From contig NZ_WVNW01000003.1 in NCBI RefSeq assembly GCF_013179285.1, positions 1 to 64,000 of the forward strand: 64,000 bases of DNA. The letters run 5' to 3'. Each line of letters begins with the position of its first letter. Positions within the stretch are counted from its first letter, which is position 1. Source of the stretch: Roseobacter sp. HKCCD6576-2 (GTDB taxonomy: Bacteria > Pseudomonadota > Alphaproteobacteria > Rhodobacterales > Rhodobacteraceae). Shown piece by piece: positions 55,061-64,000 of the stretch. The notes under the pieces are model-generated. The model made no database searches and had not been told where the DNA came from. It saw only the letters and a program-made list of their open reading frames with translations. The position numbers were made by a program, and so were the translations under genes.

Positions 55061-57130
55061 TTAGACGGCGATCAGGCCCATGCTTTCGAGTTTCAACAGA
55101 ACCTGCTGCGCACAGTAATCGACCTCCATCCCTTCGGTGTCGACTACGAGTTCGGCGGTTTCGGGGGCCTCATAAGGGTCTGAAATCCCGGTGAACTCTT
55201 TGAGCTTGCCTTCGCGCGCAAGCTTGTAGAGACCTTTGCGGTCGCGGCGCTCACATTCTTCCAGCGACGTTGCGACATGCACCTCCACGAAAGCGCCGAA
55301 ATCCTCGATCATCTCGCGGACGGCGCGACGGGTCGCGGTATAGGGCGCAATTGGCGCACAGATCGCGATGCCGCCGTTTTTGGTGATCTCAGAGGCGACA
55401 TAGCCGATCCGGCGGATGTTGATATCGCGGTGCTCTTTCGAGAAGCCAAGCTCGGAGGACAGGTGTTTCCGAACCACATCGCCGTCAAGCAACGTGACCG
55501 GGCGGCCGCCCATCTCCATCAGTTTGACCATCATCGCATTTGCGATGGTGGATTTGCCCGAGCCGGAGAGGCCGGTGAAAAACACAGTGAAGCCCTGCTT
55601 TGAGCGCGGTGGGCGCGTGCGGCGCAATTCGGCAACCACATCGGGGAAGGAGAACCAGTCCGGAATCTCCAGCCCTTCGGCCAGACGGCGGCGCAGTTCG
55701 GTGCCCGAGATGTTCAGAACCGTCGCGCCTTCGGCCACCTCATCAGCGGGTTGATATTCGGCACGCTCCTGCACGAAGACCATATGTTTGAAGGGCACCA
55801 TCTCGATGCCGATCTCGTCTTCATGCTGTTTGAACAGGTCTTGCGCGTCGTAAGGCCCATAGAAGTCCTCGCCTTGGCTGTTTTTGCCCGGGCCCGCGTG
55901 GTCGCGGCCAACGATGAAATGGGTGCAGCCATGGTTTTTGCGGATCAGCCCGTGCCAGACCGCCTCGCGTGGCCCGGCCATCCGCATGGCCAGGTTCAGC
56001 AGGCTCATCGTGGTGGTGGCCGAGGGGTATTGATCCAGCACCGCCTCATAGCAGCGGACGCGCGTGAAGTGATCGATATCGCCGGGTTTGGTCATGCCGA
56101 CGACCGGGTGGATGATCAGGTTGGCCTGCGCCTCTTTCGCGGCGCGGAAGGTCAACTCCTGATGCGCGCGGTGGAGCGGGTTGCGAGTTTGGAAAGCCAC
56201 GACCCGGCGCCAGCCAAGTTTGCGGAAATAGGCACGGAGCTCATTCGGCGTGTCCCGGCGGGCGCGGAAATCGTAATGCACCGGCTGTTGGATGCCAGTG
56301 ATTGCGCCGCCCAGATAGACCGGCCCCGCGATGTTGTGCAGGTAGTTCACCGCAGGATGCGCGATATCATCGGCCCCAAAGACCATCTCCGCCTCGCGGG
56401 CCTTATTCGGTAGGTATTTATCGCCAATCGAGAGGATGGCGAGGATCACGCCTTCCTGATCACGGAGAGCGATGTCCTGGCCGGGCTCGACGCTATCGGC
56501 AAATTCCTGGCTGACATCGAGCGTGATCGGCATCGGCCAGAGTGTGCCATCGGCCAACCGCATGTTTTCGACGACAGAGGTGTAATCCTCTTCGCTCAGG
56601 AACCCTTTCAGCGGGTTGAAGCCGCCATTCATTAGAAGTTCCAGGTCGCAGATCTGGCGTGGGGTCAAATCCCAGCTTGGCAGTTCGGCGGCTTCGGCTT
56701 TGAGTTTCTGTGCTGAGTCATATGAGACATAAAGCTCAGGCACCGGGGCAAGGTTTGGTTGCATCGCTGTCGTCCTGTTTTTGGAAGGGAGAAGGCCGCT
56801 TGCCGCGCCGGTTAGCTCGGCATGCAGTGTGTCGTATTCCGCGAGCTTTCGGGCAAGGAACCGGTCGGCCAGGCGGGCCTTTTCGGCGGCTCCTCGCGGG
56901 GTCAGCGCGTAGGAAAATCTTTGGCGTCGATCTGGTCCGGCACGGTCGGAAATCGTGACCAGGCCTTGATCAGCCACAGCCCGTAATTGCGCATTGAGCC
57001 GCCCCAAGCTGATGCCAAGCGCTTCGGCCGTCGCCCGTTGCGACGCTTCTGGTGCGGTGTCCAGTTGCCGCAAGAGCCGAAAGAGCAGGTCTTCGTCTGG
57101 CTGTGGCGTATCAAGGGGTGGTGCGGGCAT
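55061..57130 (-). CDS. Winged-helix/ATP sulfurylase/APS kinase fusion
   Basis: One uninterrupted frame of 689 codons. Residues about 10-108 match the MarR-type EPS-associated winged-helix regulators (RATAEALGISLGRLNAQLRA, YALTPRGAAEKARLADRFL). Residues 123-689 are a full sulfate adenylyltransferase/adenylyl-sulfate kinase, with ATP sulfurylase motif QTRNPLHRAHQ and APS kinase loop GLSGSGKSTIANAMM. The enzyme makes APS and then PAPS from sulfate and ATP. The two parts are normally separate genes. An internal ATG at 56764 with its own AGGA site gives a normal 567-residue enzyme, so both forms may be made. A sequencing frameshift that removed a stop cannot be excluded. Confidence 0.85.
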   Translation of the reverse strand: MPAPPLDTPQPDEDLLFRLLRQLDTAPEASQRATAEALGISLGRLNAQLRAVADQGLVTISDRAGPDRRQRFSYALTPRGAAEKARLADRFLARKLAEYDTLHAELTGAASGLLPSKNRTTAMQPNLAPVPELYVSYDSAQKLKAEAAELPSWDLTPRQICDLELLMNGGFNPLKGFLSEEDYTSVVENMRLADGTLWPMPITLDVSQEFADSVEPGQDIALRDQEGVILAILSIGDKYLPNKAREAEMVFGADDIAHPAVNYLHNIAGPVYLGGAITGIQQPVHYDFRARRDTPNELRAYFRKLGWRRVVAFQTRNPLHRAHQELTFRAAKEAQANLIIHPVVGMTKPGDIDHFTRVRCYEAVLDQYPSATTTMSLLNLAMRMAGPREAVWHGLIRKNHGCTHFIVGRDHAGPGKNSQGEDFYGPYDAQDLFKQHEDEIGIEMVPFKHMVFVQERAEYQPADEVAEGATVLNISGTELRRRLAEGLEIPDWFSFPDVVAELRRTRPPRSKQGFTVFFTGLSGSGKSTIANAMMVKLMEMGGRPVTLLDGDVVRKHLSSELGFSKEHRDINIRRIGYVASEITKNGGIAICAPIAPYTATRRAVREMIEDFGAFVEVHVATSLEECERRDRKGLYKLAREGKLKEFTGISDPYEAPETAELVVDTEGMEVDYCAQQVLLKLESMGLIAV
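56762..56776 (-). promoter_or_regulatory. Internal start of the ATP sulfurylase/APS kinase part
   Basis: On the minus strand AGGA lies 8 bases before the ATG ending at 56764, which begins MQPNLAPVPELYVSYDS, the usual start of the bifunctional enzyme. Initiation here would give the 567-residue enzyme without the winged helix. Confidence 0.6.
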
Positions 57131-57277
57131 GCGAGGCTCAGGTTAAAAGTGTGTTCACGAATGAACGCATTTCACAAACCTGAGCTTAGGGGAAGAGAAA
57201 ATCTGCCCGGCAACAGATTGTTTCAGCGCCGTGGCCGGTGGGCCACGCGCTTCTTAGACGTCACTGAAAAGGGGACC

Positions 57278-58996
<1,719 letters not shown>

Positions 58997-59000
<4 letters not shown>

Positions 59001-60640
59001 CCGGCACGGGTCCGTCTTCGATCACGGCAGCTTATCAGGCGGCGCTGACGGCGCAAAAAGCCAAGCGTTTCGATGATGCGCGGCGGCTCTATCGACAGAT
59101 TCTCGATCAACGACCATTGGCGGAGCCGATGTTCCAGCTCGGTCAGATCGCGGCGGAGACCGGGGATCGGGCCGGGGCCGCGAAATGGTATCGCAAAGCC
59201 CTGAAGCTGAAACCGAAAGAACCAGCACTGTGGCACGCTCTGATAGCGGTTAGCCGTGGCGGAGAACGGGAAAAGGCGCGGCGGCAGGCCAAAACGGCGG
59301 GGGTCAGTTTGCCTGCGCCCGGGCAAGACCTTGTTGAAAGCGCCGATATGCTCCTGGCGACGGGCCGCCTTGACGCGGCGAAGGACCGTTATCGAGAGGC
59401 GATAAAGGCCGGGGCACCCGCAACAGCAGTCCTGACCCATATGGGTGCGCGGCTCAGCCATGCGGATGATCACCAGGGGGCATTGGCGGCCTTGAACGAG
59501 GCGATAGACCTTGCCCCCAGGGCTCCGTCCGCGCGCGTGCTCAGGGCAACGCTGTATCAGACCATGGGTGAACTTGATCTGGCAGAGGCGGAGCTGCGCC
59601 AAGTCTTGGACGTCGCGCCGTTTCATGGATCGGCTTGGTTGGCCCTGATGCGGGGCCGGAAACAGCCGGTTGATTCCACCGATGTGGCGGCGTTGGAGGC
59701 CAGGCTGGCAGATGGGGTCAGCGATGCCGACGCAAGGCGGCTGATGTCTTTCGCATTGGCGAAGGCGCTGGAAGATCAGGGGCGGTATGGAGAGGTCTTC
59801 GCCCCCCTTACCGTCGCCAATCAGATCACCGCACGTCGGTTCCCCTATGGGTTTGACAGCGATCTGAAGTCGATCCGGGCGCGGCTCCGCCATTATGAGC
59901 CGGACGTATTTGATGGGTTCGCCGACGCGGCGCCGATTTTCGTAACCGGCTTGCCGCGCTCTGGCACGACTTTGGTCGAGACGATCCTCAGCGCACATCC
60001 CGATGTGGCCGCTGGCGGTGAAATGGCGCTTTTCGACGATACCATTCGCCCGTTGGTCGAGGCGGCCAGTGCCGGGCAGATGCCGCCATCTGAGGATTGG
60101 CTCCGCGCGGGGCAGGCTTGGGCTGAAAAGGCGCAGGTCAAGGCGGGTAGTGGGCGGGTGACCGACAAATCCATTTCGACATTCTCGATGATGGGATATG
60201 TGGCGCGCGCCTTGCCGGGCGCCAAGTTTGTGCTCTTGAACCGAGACCCGCGCGATGTCGGCCTGTCGCTTTACAAAAACCAATTCGCGGATGGACAACA
60301 CCGCTATTCCAACAGCTTGCGAGAGATCGGGCGCTATATCCGCCTGTTCGAGGCGGTGACGGCAGAGTGGCGGCGGATGATGCCGGATCGGGTGCATGTC
60401 ATTGATTATGACGCGCTTACATCGGACCCAGAGCCAGAAATCCGGCGGCTCTTGGCGTTCTGCGATTTGGACTGGAACCCGGCCTGCCTGAACCCGGAGC
60501 AGACGGGCCGTGCGGTAAAAACGCTGAGCGTCGCTCAGGTGCGCCAGCCGATCAATCGCGGGTCTGTTGGGGCGTGGCGACGGTTTGAAGCCGAGTTACA
60601 GCCTTTGATTGAGGCGCTTGATACCGAAATTACGCTTTAA
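58997..60640 (+). CDS. TPR-containing sulfotransferase family protein
   Basis: This 547-residue protein has several tetratricopeptide-like repeats in the first half (FDDARRLYRQILDQRPLAEP, DRAGAAKWYRKALKLKP, HQGALAALNEAIDLAP). A PAPS-dependent sulfotransferase domain follows, with the 5'-phosphosulfate loop FVTGLPRSGTTLVETILSAH and 3'-phosphate site FVLLNRDPRDVGLSLYKNQF. It would transfer sulfate from PAPS to an unknown acceptor, perhaps a peptide or glycan held by the repeats. It is translationally coupled to the Lrp gene. Confidence 0.9.
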
Positions 60641-60655
60641 GCTCTCAGAATATAA

Positions 60656-60680
60656 GAAAAGGCGGCCATTCTGGCCGCCC
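60656..60680 (-). terminator. Terminator of the small basic protein gene
   Basis: The 7-bp perfect stem GGCGGCC/GGCCGCC (60661-60667 with 60673-60679) has a 5-base loop. On the minus strand it is followed by TTTT, 29 bases past the stop at 60709. It may also help end the sulfotransferase transcript. Confidence 0.75.
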
Positions 60681-60708
60681 ATCTTGCAAGCATACCGCTC
60701 GATTGGTG

Positions 60709-60840
60709 TTAGCTGGCTTGTTTGAGAGTTCCCTCGACCGCCAACTGCCTTTTGGCCCGGACCTGTCGTGCCCAAGGCATCTCAATCTGGTCCTTCTTGC
60801 TTTCCGCAAGAACCGATTTCATCCAACGCCGCTTCATCAT
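60709..60840 (-). CDS. Conserved small basic protein (43 residues)
   Basis: This is a tiny gene encoding MMKRRWMKSVLAESKK at its N-terminus, then IEMPWARQVRAKRQLAV. The pattern KRRWMKS...MPW, then a basic stretch, recurs in small hypothetical proteins of roseobacters as I remember them; no function is known. The start is fixed by AAGGA 8 bases upstream; an ATG at 60864 would be an extension without a ribosome site. It has its own terminator. Confidence 0.68.
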   Translation of the reverse strand: MMKRRWMKSVLAESKKDQIEMPWARQVRAKRQLAVEGTLKQAS

Positions 60841-61132
60841 CTGCCTGTTCCTTCGACTTATCATCGTGTTGTTTTCCGGTCGTTTCCGGATTGAGGACAA
60901 TCTGCAGGCGCATTCAGGCAGTCTTGCGGCTTTCGTGCTAATTTTCCGTGAAAACTGGTGACAAAAATGTGGCCGAGATACCCCCTGATTTTCCCCTATT
61001 TTCCGCAAATCCTAAGCATTTGGTCGCCGTGATTTTGGCGGCGGCAGGGCGATACCTGCCTCGTCTTTGCCGCAAATGCGCCTCTCGCGCCGACAATCGG
61101 GGCAGATTGGCCGCATTCTGCGGCCTGGTTTC
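60841..61132. other. Intergenic region without visible gene
   Basis: These 292 bases hold the promoter region of the small basic protein gene on the minus strand and the 3' flank of pgeF. I see no convincing frame, hairpin with T-run or repeat in it. Confidence 0.4.
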
Positions 61133-61906
61133 TCAAAGACGAATTGCTGAGATCAGGCGGCCATAATCCGCCTCACCTTCGTGAACCGAGCGGCGGTAGG
61201 AGTAGAACCGCAGTGGATCGGAATAGGTGCAATGGCGGGTCCATTCCGCTTGGCCGATGCCCGCTGCGCGGAGTCGCATCAGACCATAGGCGGGCAGATC
61301 GAAGAGATATCGGTCACCAGCCCCGTTGATAAAGAACCGAGCATTTTCGGGGTCTTCATCAAGGAAACGTTCAATAAATTCGGGGCCCACCTCATAGGCG
61401 CGCTGGCTGATCGAGGGGCCGATTACGGCTTGAATCCGCGCGCGCTCCGCCCCGGCATCGACCATCACCTCGATTGTGCGCTCCAACACACCATCCAGCG
61501 CGCCACGCCATCCCGCATGGGCGGCGGCAATCACGCCACCGGCTCGATCCGCGAAGAGCACCGGCTGACAATCAGCGGTCAGAATCGCAATCGCGATGCC
61601 CGGCGTGGTCGTGACGATGGCATCGGCGCGCGGTTTCGGGTCTTGCGCCGTCTTGTCCAATATGACCGCCTCTGCGGAATGGACCTGATGCACGGTCGCA
61701 AGCCGATCTGGTCCCACGCCCATGGTTTGCGCCACGCGGTCACGGTTCAGGGCGACGATCTCGGCTTGATCCGACGAGCCGCCGCCGCAGTTCAGACCTT
61801 CAAAAATCCCCGAGGATGCGCCGCCGCGCCGGGTGAAGAACCCATGCGTCATGCCCTCCAAAAGATCGGAGGTCAGCGGTTCAAGACGTGTGGTCACTGG
61901 ACACAT
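61133..61906 (-). CDS. pgeF: Peptidoglycan editing factor PgeF (laccase-domain protein)
   Basis: This 257-residue protein has the family motifs GFFTRRGGASSGIFEGLN, TVHQVHSAEAV, AILTADCQPVLFADRAGGV and AAHAGWRGALDGVLE. The two His and the Cys are the zinc ligands. PgeF removes wrongly incorporated amino acids such as L-Ser from peptidoglycan precursors; related proteins act on purine nucleosides. The start at 61906 overlaps the methyltransferase end by 26 bases; GTG at 61897 is an alternative. Confidence 0.92.
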   Translation of the reverse strand: MCPVTTRLEPLTSDLLEGMTHGFFTRRGGASSGIFEGLNCGGGSSDQAEIVALNRDRVAQTMGVGPDRLATVHQVHSAEAVILDKTAQDPKPRADAIVTTTPGIAIAILTADCQPVLFADRAGGVIAAAHAGWRGALDGVLERTIEVMVDAGAERARIQAVIGPSISQRAYEVGPEFIERFLDEDPENARFFINGAGDRYLFDLPAYGLMRLRAAGIGQAEWTRHCTYSDPLRFYSYRRSVHEGEADYGRLISAIRL

Positions 61907-62978
61907 CGGGGGCGATCGGCTCCAAGGCTGGCAGGGGTGGGGCATCGGGCGGACGAAGCCCCATCACTTTGAACAAAGTTCCCATTTCGTCGGGGTGCGT
62001 CAACCGCTTGTGTGCGGCGATATGCTCGATGCGTGCCGGACCTGAGAGTTTCTCGGCGAGATGTTGCGCCCGGACCGTGATACCGAGCCGTTCGAGGAAC
62101 ACACCCTGTGGCACCAGCGCCGAGGCTTGTGCAGGCATCGCCGCCCGCGCCAGGGGGCTGAACGCCACCTGGGCGGTAAGGTCCGCCTTTCCGGGGTCCT
62201 GCAGCGGGTCGACAAAACGGTGTTTAAGGACCGCCTGCAAGGTTTCACCGATGCTGTCCCATTCGCCATAGTCGATGAAAAGTGCGGTGCCGCCCGCGTC
62301 GGAAACCCGCCGCCCAATCTCTTCGGAAATGGGGAGAGCCGGGGCATTTAGCTCAACCACTTGGCCGCGCACCGTATCGGCCAGCCGGTCTTCAAGCGCC
62401 GCGATTGCGCTCTCGGGACCGAGACCCCAGATCAACCGGCTGCCATCGGTTCCAATCTGGCGTTCGTGCCAGGCCGTCTCGGTCCGCAAGAATTGCCGGA
62501 TCGGTAGAGCGTCAAAAAACTCGTTGGCAATCAGGTAAAGCGGTCCGGGTGGAAGATCGCCCACGTGATCGACAAATTGCGGTTGATACCCGGCCAGCGC
62601 CGCCCTTTGCCGGGCGCGCAGCACAGGGGAGGCTTCGACCAAGACCACTTGCATGGCTTGATGGAACCCCTCGACCATCGCCGTTGCTCGCAGCAAATCA
62701 GCCATAAGGGTGCCCCGCCCGGGGCCAAGCTCGGCCAGGACAAACGGGCTTGGACGCCCCTGATCAAGCCAAACTTGTGCCAGCCAGAGCCCGATGATCT
62801 CGCCAAACATCTGGCTGATCTCAGGCGCGGTGGTGAAATCGCCCCCTGCGCCGAACGGGTCTTGCGTCACATAATAGCCGTCATGCGGGTTCAGCAGGCA
62901 TTCGGTCATATACTCGGAAACCGAAATCGGCCCGTTGCGCACGATGCGTGCGATTAGACGTTCGCCAAGCGGCGTCAC
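61881..62978 (-). CDS. NDUFAF7/DUF185-type SAM-dependent methyltransferase
   Basis: This 365-residue protein has N-terminal [39 protein letters not shown]-site [20 protein letters not shown], and [15 protein letters not shown]. This is the pattern of NDUFAF7, which methylates an arginine of a respiratory complex I subunit in mitochondria; the same role in bacteria is inferred. Its start overlaps the lgt stop by 4 bases and it precedes pgeF. Confidence 0.9.
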   Translation of the reverse strand: MTPLGERLIARIVRNGPISVSEYMTECLLNPHDGYYVTQDPFGAGGDFTTAPEISQMFGEIIGLWLAQVWLDQGRPSPFVLAELGPGRGTLMADLLRATAMVEGFHQAMQVVLVEASPVLRARQRAALAGYQPQFVDHVGDLPPGPLYLIANEFFDALPIRQFLRTETAWHERQIGTDGSRLIWGLGPESAIAALEDRLADTVRGQVVELNAPALPISEEIGRRVSDAGGTALFIDYGEWDSIGETLQAVLKHRFVDPLQDPGKADLTAQVAFSPLARAAMPAQASALVPQGVFLERLGITVRAQHLAEKLSGPARIEHIAAHKRLTHPDEMGTLFKVMGLRPPDAPPLPALEPIAPDVSSDHTS

Positions 62979-63889
62979 GCGGCGCGCCTGCGCGCGATGA
63001 CGATGATGGCGATGCCGATCACCAGCATCGGTAGCGAAAGAAGCTGCCCCATGGAGAGGCCGAGCGTTGGGGTGAGGGAGAGCACATGGCCAAGCGGGTT
63101 GTCCGGTGTGATGAATTGCGGGTCTGCTTGGCGGAAATATTCGACGATGAAACGTCCCAGCCCGTACCCGGCAAGAAACAGTCCCATGATCTGCCCCGGA
63201 ATTTTGAACCCGCCCCGGCGATAGACGAGCCAGAGGATGACCGCGCCCAGGATCAGCCCTTCGAGCGCCGCTTCGTAAAGCTGCGACGGATGGCGGGCGC
63301 AGAGCGTTTCCCAGGCTCGTTCGACCAAGCCTTCGGGGCCGGGGCAGGCCTGCGCCAGATCACCGGGAAAAATCACGCCCCAAGGCAGATCGGTTGGGCG
63401 GCCCCAGAGCTCGGCATTGATGAAATTGGCGATCCGGCCCAGGAACAACCCGACTGGCGCGGCCAAAGCCATCGCATCACCCACGCTGGCCATCGGCAGT
63501 TTGTGCACCCTACAAAACAAGATACCGGCGACGATGACCCCTAAGAGCCCGCCATGGAAGGCCATCCCGCCTTGCCAGATCATCAGGATTTCACCAGGAT
63601 TTTGGAGGTAATAGCCGGGTTGGTAAAACAAAACGAACCCAAGGCGCCCGCCAAGAATCACGCCGATAATTACCCAGGTGAGCAGGTTTTCGACATGGGT
63701 CGGTGTCATCGGCGGGGTGTCGGCGGGCCAAAGCGCCGGCCGTTTGACCGCCATTACCACCATACGCCAGCCGATCAGAAGCGCGGCGATATAGGCCAGC
63801 GCATACCACCGGAGCGCAAATTCGAAGCCGCCAATGGCAAAAGAGAAAAGCTCTGGCGAGATGTCGGGAAAGGGGATCGCGGCCTGCAT
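62975..63889 (-). CDS. lgt: Prolipoprotein diacylglyceryl transferase
   Basis: This 304-residue inner-membrane enzyme has several hydrophobic helices, [13 protein letters not shown], the signature [17 protein letters not shown] with essential residues, [12 protein letters not shown], and a C-terminal [12 protein letters not shown]. It transfers diacylglycerol from phosphatidylglycerol to the lipobox cysteine of prolipoproteins. The ATG at 63889 follows GGAGAC; extra in-frame sequence upstream is unsupported. It is first in the operon lgt/methyltransferase/pgeF. Confidence 0.96.
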   Translation of the reverse strand: MQAAIPFPDISPELFSFAIGGFEFALRWYALAYIAALLIGWRMVVMAVKRPALWPADTPPMTPTHVENLLTWVIIGVILGGRLGFVLFYQPGYYLQNPGEILMIWQGGMAFHGGLLGVIVAGILFCRVHKLPMASVGDAMALAAPVGLFLGRIANFINAELWGRPTDLPWGVIFPGDLAQACPGPEGLVERAWETLCARHPSQLYEAALEGLILGAVILWLVYRRGGFKIPGQIMGLFLAGYGLGRFIVEYFRQADPQFITPDNPLGHVLSLTPTLGLSMGQLLSLPMLVIGIAIIVIARRRAA

Positions 63890-64000
63890 TTGGTCTCCGT
63901 CACCTGTATCTTGGTTTTGGATGCGGCGCGCCTGCGGCGAAGTCAACCTTGATACCGCTCCGCCAGACCGCCATATCTGAGCCAAGCGATATGGAGGCTC

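Overview
The window is a high-GC bacterial chromosome segment. Its gene content points to an alphaproteobacterium of the Rhodobacteraceae/Roseobacter group. The evidence is a five-gene F1 ATPase operon (atpHAGDC) without F0 genes, a divergent trxB/lrp pair, an Hsp20 gene followed by a DUF1150 gene, groESL behind a CIRCE element, a family II (Mn-dependent) pyrophosphatase, and a tiny basic KRRWMKS-type protein. This placement is inferred from gene families and order, not from a phylogeny. I saw no rRNA, tRNA, CRISPR array, insertion sequence or phage gene.

Layout. 0.1-4.3 kb: an oxidoreductase, a DUF4389 membrane protein, and a 2-oxoglutarate dioxygenase/class II aldolase pair with a divergent LysR regulator. 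4.4-9.5 kb: a lone flavin-dependent halogenase, then a MotA/ExbB-like channel and a MotB/OmpA-like partner with a very long coiled coil. 9.5-14.6 kb: M23 peptidase plus clpA, then gloB divergent from a methyltransferase. 14.8-19.7 kb: atpHAGDC. 19.8-21.0 kb: a small accessory stretch (lipoprotein, H-type lectin) between atpC and prs. 21-32.4 kb: housekeeping genes (prs, an isomerase, a hydrolase, a threonine aldolase, ribF, MaoC, HAD, nucleotidase, pyrophosphatase, a membrane LuxR-type protein, PepSY). 32.6-34.8 kb: groESL. 34.9-41.7 kb: a dehydrogenase, an orphan PhnM, a DMT transporter, Nudix, lipase, purEK, DUF465, hsp20. 41.9-51.5 kb: a catabolic module made of a ribose-type ABC importer, hydantoinase/oxoprolinase A and B subunits, a GntR regulator, an M24 peptidase and a GAF protein. 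51.6-64 kb: NAD synthase, an exported MORN-repeat protein, a winged-helix/ATP sulfurylase/APS kinase fusion, trxB/lrp, a TPR sulfotransferase, pgeF, an NDUFAF7-type methyltransferase and lgt.

The genes work as several units. Most co-directional neighbours overlap by 4 bases (ATGA or GTGA), which implies translational coupling. Heat-shock control is readable in the DNA: CIRCE at groES, a near-consensus sigma-32 promoter at hsp20, and a possible one at clpA. PAPS synthesis (ATP sulfurylase/APS kinase) and a PAPS-type sulfotransferase lie within 6 kb of each other.

The most system-like unknowns are the ion-driven motor pair at 6.3-9.5 kb, the ABC/hydantoinase/M24/GAF module of unknown substrate at 41.9-51.5 kb, and the regulator-enzyme fusion at 55-57 kb.
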